DNA of 9,582 nt from UBA11386 sp035286785 (GTDB lineage Bacteria; Planctomycetota; Planctomycetia; Pirellulales; Thermoguttaceae): assembly GCA_035286785.1 (NCBI GenBank), contig DATECS010000100.1, positions 1 to 9,582 of the forward strand. Direction: 5' to 3'. Numbering within the stretch: the stretch's first letter is position 1; each line of letters starts with the position of its first letter. This document shows, one piece after another, positions 1 through 5,473 of the stretch. The notes under the pieces are model-generated. The model saw only the letters and a program-made list of their open reading frames with translations, had not been told where the DNA came from and searched no databases. The translations under genes and the position numbers were made by a program.

Positions 1-176
1 CCCGCCACGAAGGCGCCCGTCACGGCCAACGCCAACGGCGGCACGAAAGTGGCCACCGACGACCACGCGAACGCCCGCCCATCGACGGGCGGCTCGCCCG
101 GATCGCGGTCCGCGCAGGGATCCACGCCACAACGCGAACAGCCACCGTGGTTGTGCGAACAGGGGTGCGAATCCAT
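1..176 (-). CDS. Partial: Cys/His-rich N-terminus plus membrane segment, unknown function
   Basis: Reading the minus strand from the ATG at 176-174 gives 58 codons open to the window edge, so only the N-terminus is present. Residues 1-24 are rich in Cys and His (CSHNHGGCSRCGVDPC), giving a C6-x6-C13-x2-C16-x4-C21 spacing that could bind a metal or an Fe-S cluster. An acidic, proline-containing linker follows, and from about residue 39 a hydrophobic stretch (SSVATFVPPLALAVTGAFVAG) looks like a first transmembrane helix. The Cys-cluster-then-membrane layout recalls small redox-associated membrane proteins such as the SoxR-reducing/RseC group, but I cannot confirm that family from 58 residues. 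The Shine-Dalgarno is poor (GGAA about 10 bases upstream), and an in-frame GTG directly precedes the ATG. A good promoter candidate lies at 265-293. The reading frame is convincing because of this coherent domain pattern rather than its length. Confidence 0.6.
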   Translation of the reverse strand, partial: MDSHPCSHNHGGCSRCGVDPCADRDPGEPPVDGRAFAWSSVATFVPPLALAVTGAFVA

Positions 177-264
177 CACTGTGCGTTCCGCTGTTGCGTC
201 GCGACGTTGGATACGCCGGATCGACGCGCAATAGGCAAGACCAAAAGGCAAGAAATGATGACCT

Positions 265-293
265 TTTGTAGCGACCTAAACGCGAGGCGTCAA
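265..293 (-). promoter_or_regulatory. Candidate sigma-70 promoter for the left-edge gene
   Basis: On the minus strand TTGACG (288-293, 5 of 6 to TTGACA) is separated by exactly 17 bases from TACAAA (265-270, 4 of 6 to TATAAT). Transcription would start near 258 and give a leader of about 80 bases to the ATG at 176. It is oriented correctly for the partial gene. Planctomycete promoter consensus is less well defined, so this is a motif match only. Confidence 0.4.
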
Positions 294-420
294 GGCAAAC
301 CGGCCGCGCACGAGGCGGCGGCGCGGTCGAGAAGTAAAAGAACCCGGATTTTCAGGCCTTTTTCGTGATTCTCGACATCCCGAGATCTTAAGCGGCACAG
401 GAGAAAACAGAAGCCGCACA

Positions 421-456
421 ATCGCTCTTTCTAGAACGATATAATTGGAGCGATAT
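421..456 (+). promoter_or_regulatory. TATAAT box inside a 7-bp dyad, weak promoter/operator candidate
   Basis: A perfect TATAAT occurs at 440-445 on the plus strand. It is bracketed by the inverted repeat ATCGCTC (421-427) / GAGCGAT (448-454), and CGATAT is also directly repeated at 437-442 and 451-456. No good -35 is found 16-18 bases upstream, and the only plus-strand frame behind it (from 455) runs antisense into the SMP-30 gene and has no protein-like features. If used, it would make an antisense RNA to the 3' end of that gene. Confidence 0.2.
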
Positions 457-521
457 GGCTCGACCAAATGAACCGGATTTCCAGAACGGCCCGCTGACAA
501 ACCGCGTGGGGAAGCGGTCTT

Positions 522-1391
522 CTATCGATCGAGACCGATTCGGGAGAAGAATTCCGGGACGCCGCGGATGCCGAGGTTCAGGTGAAACAGAGCGCCGGCC
601 AGCGGGCCTTCGTGATCCCGGTCATTGCCGCCGGCCGTGGTGACGAACAGATCCGTGTAATCCTCGCCGCCGAACGTGACGCTGGAGACCTTAGCCACGG
701 GAAACGTAATCCGGCGGTCCTCGGTTCCATCGGGCGCGTAGCGGATCAACAGGCCGCCGTTCCACCGCGCGCTCCAGATGAAACCCTCGGCGTCGACGGT
801 CAGACCGTCGGGCTTGCCGTCGCCCGGCGCGGCGGCGAGGAACAACCGTGGATTGGCAAGCGAACCGTTCGCCTCGTCGTAGTCGAACAGGCGGATCCGC
901 CGGAACCGGTCGTTCGAGTCGCTGTGGTAGAGCTGCCGCCGGTCGGGCGTGAAACCCATCCCGTTCGACGTGCCGAGGCCTTCTTCGACCAATGTGAGCT
1001 TACCGTCGGTGTCGAGCCGATAGAGCCGCCCGGTCCGCTCAGGCGTGGAAAGCACGCCGCAGAAGACCCTGCCGCGCGGATCGGCGATGCCGTCGTTGTA
1101 GCGGTTGCCGACGATCTCGTGTACGCGATCAATGAGCGTTTCGAGCCGCCCGTCGCGCCAGGCGCGCACCGCGCCGTCGGCCATCAACAGGAGCAGGGCC
1201 CCGTCGGCCTGGACGCACAGGGCGCCAATCGGCTCGGTTTCGAGGCACATCTCGTGCCGGCCGGCGGCCGGGTCGTAGCAAAACAACCGTCCCCGCGGAA
1301 TGTCGCACCAGTAGAGGCGTTTTTCGAGGGGGTGCCACGTCGGGCTCTCGCCCGTCTGGCAGGCGTAATCGGCAACCGGCTCGGGCTGCAT
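522..1391 (-). CDS. SMP-30/gluconolactonase/LRE family hydrolase
   Basis: The product is 289 residues, the usual length for the SMP-30/regucalcin six-bladed beta-propeller lactonases, which hydrolyse sugar lactones at a divalent metal. The metal and active-site positions of the family are all visible: E15 in TGESPTW, R97 and N99 in NRYNDGIADPRG, N143 in TSNGMGFTPD, and D195 in KPDGLTVDAEG, followed by the typical IWSARWNGG strand. The start was chosen as the ATG at 1391-1389 because an excellent GAGGAGG lies 7 bases upstream (1399-1405). An upstream in-frame extension to 1538 would have to translate repeat-element arms and is rejected. There is no signal peptide, so it is probably cytoplasmic. 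It is divergent from the PLP enzyme at 1745, and its promoter region abuts the nested inverted repeats at 1441-1670. The true substrate (gluconolactone or another sugar lactone) cannot be told from sequence. Confidence 0.9.
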   Translation of the reverse strand: MQPEPVADYACQTGESPTWHPLEKRLYWCDIPRGRLFCYDPAAGRHEMCLETEPIGALCVQADGALLLLMADGAVRAWRDGRLETLIDRVHEIVGNRYNDGIADPRGRVFCGVLSTPERTGRLYRLDTDGKLTLVEEGLGTSNGMGFTPDRRQLYHSDSNDRFRRIRLFDYDEANGSLANPRLFLAAAPGDGKPDGLTVDAEGFIWSARWNGGLLIRYAPDGTEDRRITFPVAKVSSVTFGGEDYTDLFVTTAGGNDRDHEGPLAGALFHLNLGIRGVPEFFSRIGLDR

Positions 1392-1398
1392 GGAACGT

Positions 1399-1405
1399 CC
1401 TCCTC
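1399..1405 (-). promoter_or_regulatory. Strong Shine-Dalgarno that fixes the SMP-30 start
   Basis: GAGGAGG on the minus strand, 7 bases before the ATG at 1391. It decides for this start over the longer in-frame option at 1538. Confidence 0.85.
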
Positions 1406-1495
1406 GGACACCTTGAACGACAATAATCGCGCGCCATACTAACCCGAAGCGCCAGCGAGGGCAAGGCGTTGAAAGTCGCCGGTCGTATTTAGATT

Positions 1496-1611
1496 GTCGC
1501 CTTTCGCGGAAAAAGGTAGAGTGGGCATCGCCCACCACAAGACGCTGTTTTGGTGGGCGATGCCCACCCTACAAATAATCATCACGCTACTTTCGCGGAG
1601 CGAAAGGCGAC
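1496..1611. repeat. Middle inverted-repeat element (family B)
   Basis: A perfect 12-bp inverted repeat, GTCGCCTTTCGC (1496-1507) against GCGAAAGGCGAC (1600-1611). The right arm itself folds (CTTTCGCGGAGCGAAAG, 1590-1606). A 10-base direct repeat, CTTTCGCGGA, occurs at 1501-1510 and 1590-1599, immediately outside the inner element and its A/T-rich flank. It lies wholly inside the family A arms and wholly outside the family C element. Confidence 0.7.
1516..1572. repeat. Inner long hairpin, GTAGAGTGGG...CCCACCCTAC (family C copy 1)
   Basis: The 25-base arms 1516-1540 and 1548-1572 pair with two mismatches around a 7-base loop. Each arm is itself a small dyad (GTGGGCATCGCCCAC). The left terminus reads GTAGAGTGGG and the right CCCACCCTAC, the same asymmetric ends as the element at 5279-5461. 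Confidence 0.85.
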
Positions 1612-1674
1612 GGAAAGGCAACGATACCGGCCAGTAAACAGTGACGTCGCCCTCGCTTGCGCTTCGGGTTGGTG

Positions 1675-1702
1675 TGGACTATCGAGCCGTTGGAGTTAGA
1701 AT
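1675..1702 (+). promoter_or_regulatory. Candidate promoter for the PLP-enzyme gene
   Basis: TGGACT (1675-1680, 4 of 6) and TAGAAT (1697-1702, 5 of 6) with a 16-base spacer. A start near 1709 gives a leader of about 36 bases to the ATG at 1745. It begins 5 bases beyond the outer repeat arm, so the repeat nest forms its upstream boundary. Confidence 0.4.
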
Positions 1703-1744
1703 AAGAGGGCCTTTGTTTCCAGTCACCCTGAAGCGATAGTTTTC

Positions 1745-2983
1745 ATGTCGAACTTTCCCGCCCCGTCCCCCTTCGCGGCGGCCTGGCCGCTGGATCCTGC
1801 CGTGGTCATGCTCAACCACGGCTCGTTCGGCGCGTGTCCTCGCGTGGTCTTGGATCGCCAGCAAGCCCTGCGCGAGCGGATTGAATCCGAGCCGGTCCGC
1901 TTCTTCATGCGCGAAATCGAATCCTTGTTGGACGCCTCGCGCGAGACGCTCGCCGGGCTCTTGGTCGCCTCGACGGACGACCTGGTCTTCGTGCGCAACG
2001 CCACCTCGGGCGTGAACGGCGTGCTGCGCTCGCTGCGATTCGAGGCGGGCGACGAAATCCTCATGACCGACCACGAGTACAACGCCTGTGCGAACACGGT
2101 CCGCTGGGTGGCCGAGCGGACGGGGGCCCGGGCGGTCCTGGCCCAAGTGCCCGTGCCGGTCGTCTCGAGCGACGAAATCGTCGAGCGGATCATGGAGCGT
2201 GTCACCGATCGGACACGGCTGGCGCTGTTGGATCACATCACGAGCCCGACGGCCGTCGTCATGCCGATCGAGCGGCTCATCGCCCGACTCGCCGAGCGGG
2301 GAATCGACACGCTGGTGGACGGCGCGCACGGGCCGGGCATGCTGCGGTTGGAATTGGAGCGGCTTGGCGCGGCCTATTACACGGGCAACTGCCACAAGTG
2401 GCTCTGCGCGCCCAAGGGCGCCGCGTTCCTCCACGTGCGACGCGACCGGCAGCGCGAGCTGCACCCCACGGTGATCAGCCACGGGCTGAACTCGCGCCGG
2501 CCGGGCCACTCGCGTTTTCAAGACGAGTTCGACTGGACGGGCACCGACGACCCGACGCCCTGGCTGTGCGTGGGCGATTCGATTCGATTTTTGGAATCGT
2601 TCGAGGGCGGGCTCGCGGGCGTGATGCGGCGCAACGCGGCCTTGGCTCGCGAGGCGCGGGAGTTGCTCTGCTCGCGGTGGGGCGCGGCGCCGATTTGCCC
2701 GGTCGAAATGCTTGGTTCGATGGCCGCGATGGCGTTGCCGCCGTCGCCGGGAAAATCCGAGCCGCAAACCGCGAACGAAACCGGTTCGGCCTTCGCGATT
2801 CACCCCCTGCAAACGGCCCTGTTCGAGCGATTCGGCGTCGAGGTGCCCGTCTTTTTTTGGGGAAATCCCCCCCAATTGATCCTTCGCGTGTCGGCCCAAC
2901 TTTACAACAGCCGAGCCCAATACGAGTATCTGGCCGAGGCGCTGGGCATTCTGCTGCGTGAGAAACACGAGAAAACCCCGTAG
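1745..2983 (+). CDS. Class V-fold PLP-dependent aminotransferase/epimerase-like enzyme
   Basis: The 412-residue protein is of the fold-type I, class V aminotransferase superfamily and resembles the isopenicillin N epimerase-like branch. Visible signatures in order: LNHGSFG at residues 23-29, the phosphate-binding NATSG at 85-89, the cofactor-pyridine aspartate D192 with H195 in VDGAHGPG, and the Schiff-base lysine K218 in YYTGNCHKWLCAPKG. Substrate-side residues do not let me choose among epimerase, cysteine-desulfurase-like and C-S lyase activities, so only the cofactor chemistry is secure. No signal peptide is seen, suggesting a cytoplasmic enzyme. The start ATG gives the family-typical short N-terminus before LNHGSFG; the Shine-Dalgarno is weak (GAAGCGAT). 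The gene stands alone, divergent from the SMP-30 gene and 192 bases ahead of EF-G. A T7 / GGGGaaatCCCC / C7 tract at 2852-2873 lies in frame near the 3' end. Confidence 0.88.
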   Translation: MSNFPAPSPFAAAWPLDPAVVMLNHGSFGACPRVVLDRQQALRERIESEPVRFFMREIESLLDASRETLAGLLVASTDDLVFVRNATSGVNGVLRSLRFEAGDEILMTDHEYNACANTVRWVAERTGARAVLAQVPVPVVSSDEIVERIMERVTDRTRLALLDHITSPTAVVMPIERLIARLAERGIDTLVDGAHGPGMLRLELERLGAAYYTGNCHKWLCAPKGAAFLHVRRDRQRELHPTVISHGLNSRRPGHSRFQDEFDWTGTDDPTPWLCVGDSIRFLESFEGGLAGVMRRNAALAREARELLCSRWGAAPICPVEMLGSMAAMALPPSPGKSEPQTANETGSAFAIHPLQTALFERFGVEVPVFFWGNPPQLILRVSAQLYNSRAQYEYLAEALGILLREKHEKTP

Positions 2984-3175
2984 CATTCGCCGTCGAAATA
3001 GGGTAAACTTAGAAGTCTGCGCGGTAGCCGGCGAGGGCCAGCCGTCTGGTTCGGTCCTCATTGATCGGCAACAGACGTACCCTCACAGAGCGCGGATCGG
3101 CATCGGGCGCACTGGTTTCTCACGGGCGCGCTCCACCACATTTTCACACGATCGGACTACAACACCAGACGCATC

Positions 3176-5263
3176 ATGGATCTCGTAAACGTTCGGAACA
3201 TCGGCATTTCGGCCCACATCGACTCGGGCAAGACCACGCTCAGCGAGCGCGTGCTCTTTTACACGGGCCGCATTCATCGCGTGGGCGAGGTGCGCGGCGG
3301 CGGCGCGACCATGGACCACATGGAACTCGAAAAAGAGCGCGGCATCACCATCACCAGCGCCGCCACCACGGTCCAATGGCACGGAACGCAAATCAACCTG
3401 ATCGACACGCCGGGCCACGTCGATTTCACGGTCGAAGTGGAGCGGAGCCTCCGCGTGTTGGACGGGGCCGTGCTCGTGCTGTGCGCGGTCGGCGGGGTCC
3501 AAGCCCAGTCGATCACGATCGACCGGCAGATGCGGCGCTACGGCGTGCCGCGGATCGCGTTCGTCAACAAGATGGACCGCACCGGCGCCGACCCGCACAA
3601 GGTGGCCAAGCAATTGCGCGAGAAGTTGGACTGCGACGCCCTGTTGATGCAATGGCCCATCGGGGCGGGCGCCGATTTCGAGGGCCTCGTCGATCTGGTC
3701 GAGCGGAAGGCCCTTTATTTCGACGGCGACAACGGCGAGACGATCCGCGAGGAGCCGGTGCCGGCCCATCTGGTCGACGAGGTCGAGGCGGCCCGGGCGC
3801 ATCTGCTCGAAGGGCTGGCGATGTACAGCGACCCGTTGATGGAGATGCTCCTTTCGGACGAAGAGCCGCCGACCGAGTTGATCCACGAGGTGACGAAGGC
3901 GGCCGTTCTTCGGCGGCTGCTGACGCCCGTGTTCCTCGGCACGGCCTATCGCAACAAGGGCGTGCAGCCGTTGTTGGACGCGGTGGCGCGGTACTTGCCT
4001 TCGCCGTTGGAGGCGGAGATCTCGGCCCTGAAGCACGACGACCCGCAGGAAAAAATCCCCCTGCGGCCCGAGCCGAATCTGCCGACCGTGGCGATGGCGT
4101 TCAAGATCGCCGAGGATCCCTACGGCGCGCTGACGTTCATGCGGATTTATCAAGGGCGGCTCGCCAAGGGCGGGACGTACTACAACCAGCGCGACGGCCG
4201 GCGCGAGCGGTTCAGCCGGATCGTGCGGATGCACGCCGACCAGCGCGAGGACGTCGACGAGGCCACGGCCGGCGACATCGTGGCCGTGCTCGGGGCCGAC
4301 TGCGCCAGCGGCGACACCTATGCTTCGGAATATCCGTATTGCACATTGCAGCAGATGCACGTGCCCGAGCCGGTCATCAAGGTGGCCATTCGCCCGCGAA
4401 CCCGGGACGGCGCCGACCGGCTGAGCAAGGCGCTGCACCGGTTCCGGCGCGAGGATCCGACGCTGTTGATCAGCGGCGACGCCGGGACGGGTGAGACGAT
4501 CATGGCGGGCATGGGCGAGCTGCACCTCGAGGTCTACGTCGAGCGGATCCGCCGCGAGTATCAGATCGAGGTCGACGTCGATCGGCCGAAGGTCCACTAC
4601 CGCGAGGCCCCCACCCAACCGGCCGCGTACAACATCCGGCACAAGAAACAGACGGGCGGATCGGGCCAGTTCGCCCACATCGTCGGTAAGATGCGTCCCT
4701 TGACCGACGAGGACGAGGATCCGTCGTTTGTGTTCGAGGACCACGTCGTCGGGGGCCGCGTGCCGAAGCAGTACATCCCGTCGGTCGAAAAAGGTTTCCG
4801 CAAAATGCTCAACGAGGGTACGGTGGCCGGCTATCCGGTCGTCGGGCTGCACGTGACGCTCGAAGACGGCTCGTACCACGACGTGGACAGCTCGGACCTC
4901 GCGTTTCAAAAGGCGGCCCAACGGGCCATGCGCGAAGTGTTTCCCCAGACCCGGCCCGTGCTGCTCGAACCGCTGATGAGCATCGAGATCGAATGCCCGC
5001 GGGAGTTCCACGGCACGGTGGTGGGTGATCTCACGTCGCGTCGCGGCATCTTGACGGCGACGAACATCGACGGGGCGACGGCCCATCTGGTCGGCGAAGT
5101 CCCGCTGGCCGAAACGTTCGGCTACGCGACCGACCTGCGGAGCATGACGCAGGGCCAAGGCACGTTCACGATGGAATTCAACCGCTACAAGCCGGTTCCG
5201 GCGGCGCTGGCCCGCGAGGTGATCGCGGAACGGGCGAAGACGCGGCGGGTGACGGTGGAGTGA
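3176..5263 (+). CDS. fusA: Elongation factor G (spd/mitochondrial EFG1-like)
   Basis: This 695-residue GTPase drives ribosome translocation. G-domain motifs are intact: G1 AHIDSGKTT (13-21), G2 within EKERGITI (52-59), G3 DTPGH (77-81) and G4 NKMD (131-134). Later domains are recognisable from QTGGSGQFAHIVGKM, the domain IV tip SYHDVDSSDLAF with H568 (equivalent to the catalytic-loop histidine of E. coli EF-G), and the C-terminal TMEFNRYKPVP. The P-loop AHIDSGKT, rather than the usual bacterial AHIDAGKT, and stretches such as VLFYTGRI, LDGAVLVLCAVGGVQ and ALYFDGD resemble mitochondrial EFG1, matching the spdEFG1 subfamily of spirochaetes, planctomycetes and some deltaproteobacteria. The start is the ATG just before the conserved VRNIGISAHID; no clear Shine-Dalgarno precedes it. 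It is not in a str operon: no rpsL, rpsG or tuf is adjacent. The downstream neighbour converges on it. Whether a second EF-G paralogue exists elsewhere cannot be seen. Confidence 0.97.
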   Translation: MDLVNVRNIGISAHIDSGKTTLSERVLFYTGRIHRVGEVRGGGATMDHMELEKERGITITSAATTVQWHGTQINLIDTPGHVDFTVEVERSLRVLDGAVLVLCAVGGVQAQSITIDRQMRRYGVPRIAFVNKMDRTGADPHKVAKQLREKLDCDALLMQWPIGAGADFEGLVDLVERKALYFDGDNGETIREEPVPAHLVDEVEAARAHLLEGLAMYSDPLMEMLLSDEEPPTELIHEVTKAAVLRRLLTPVFLGTAYRNKGVQPLLDAVARYLPSPLEAEISALKHDDPQEKIPLRPEPNLPTVAMAFKIAEDPYGALTFMRIYQGRLAKGGTYYNQRDGRRERFSRIVRMHADQREDVDEATAGDIVAVLGADCASGDTYASEYPYCTLQQMHVPEPVIKVAIRPRTRDGADRLSKALHRFRREDPTLLISGDAGTGETIMAGMGELHLEVYVERIRREYQIEVDVDRPKVHYREAPTQPAAYNIRHKKQTGGSGQFAHIVGKMRPLTDEDEDPSFVFEDHVVGGRVPKQYIPSVEKGFRKMLNEGTVAGYPVVGLHVTLEDGSYHDVDSSDLAFQKAAQRAMREVFPQTRPVLLEPLMSIEIECPREFHGTVVGDLTSRRGILTATNIDGATAHLVGEVPLAETFGYATDLRSMTQGQGTFTMEFNRYKPVPAALAREVIAERAKTRRVTVE

Positions 5264-5278
5264 GGGGGGGACGAAATT

Positions 5279-5461
5279 GTAGAGTGGGGGCAAGGATCGG
5301 CCCGGGAAATCGCGATGATCTTGCGTTAACCATTGTTCGGGCCGGTCATTGCCCCACCAGACGCCACGCATACCGGCGGCGCATGGTGGGGCGACGATCG
5401 GCTGAAAGCGTCTGATGAAGGATCCGGGGCTTTTTAAGGGCCGATCGTCGCCCCACCCTAC
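5279..5461. repeat. Two-hairpin repeat element in the convergent gap (family C copy 2)
   Basis: The ends GTAGAGTGGGG (5279-5289) and CCCCACCCTAC (5451-5461) are those of the element at 1516-1572, with the same single asymmetry. Inside are two consecutive hairpins. Hairpin 1 pairs 5284-5304 with 5338-5357 (GTGGGG...CGGCCCG, imperfect). Hairpin 2 is a perfect 18-bp pair, GGTGGGGCGACGATCGGC (5385-5402) with 5440-5457. The element fills nearly all of the gap between the fusA stop (5263) and the U32 stop (5474), so as RNA it could end transcripts from both sides, although no classic U-tract follows either stem. Confidence 0.85.
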
Positions 5462-5473
5462 ATTCCGTCGCCC

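Larger units (their letters stand above)
177..521. other. Non-coding gap of about 345 bases
   Basis: No convincing gene is seen on either strand. Open frames here (for example 276-500 minus and 147-368 plus) have no Shine-Dalgarno, no recognisable motif and arginine/proline-rich shadow composition. The gap separates two minus-strand genes and holds the candidate promoter at 265-293 and a short dyad around a perfect TATAAT at 440-445. The stretch 320-460 is noticeably more A/T rich than its surroundings, as expected for a regulatory gap. I see no strong intrinsic terminator for the SMP-30 gene; the only nearby stem, ACCGC/GCGGT at about 502-519 read on the minus strand, is just 5 base pairs. 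Confidence 0.6.
1441..1670. repeat. Outer inverted-repeat element of a three-level nest (family A)
   Basis: The arms are 1441-1462 and 1649-1670. They begin AACCCGAAGCG and end CGCTTCGGGTT and match at 21 of 22 positions. Just inside, CGCCGGTCGT-like sequence (about 1477-1487) is weakly mirrored near 1623-1632, so the original element was probably longer than the perfect arms. Sequences beginning CCCGAAGCG...GCGAGGG are a type I associate with dispersed planctomycete repeats (recollection, not searched). Two other inverted repeats lie inside. The element fills the divergent gap between the SMP-30 and PLP-enzyme genes, so it is not placed as a terminator. Confidence 0.75.

Noticed and set aside
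582..1442. A 286-codon plus-strand frame antisense to the SMP-30 gene
   Set aside because: Shadow frame; the minus-strand protein shows all metal-site residues and a strong Shine-Dalgarno.
1392..1538. N-terminal extension of the SMP-30 gene to 1538
   Set aside because: It would translate the arms of repeat families A, B and C, and GAGGAGG is correctly placed for the ATG at 1391.
1679..3061. A 460-codon minus-strand frame antisense to the PLP enzyme
   Set aside because: Arg/His/Pro-rich shadow; the plus-strand protein has the PLP lysine and other signatures.
2984..3175. Promoter for fusA around TAAACT at 3004-3009
   Set aside because: No acceptable -35 is found at 16-18 bases, and the match to TATAAT is only 4 of 6; left unannotated.
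3061..4494. A 477-codon plus-strand frame overlapping fusA
   Set aside because: Arg/Gly/Ala-rich shifted-frame reading of fusA with no protein-like motifs.
3083..5371. A 762-codon minus-strand open frame antisense to EF-G
   Set aside because: It mirrors the fusA codons in a GC-rich gene; composition is Arg/His/Leu/Val rich with no domain, and it runs into the repeat element and past both ends of fusA. The EF-G frame is unambiguous.
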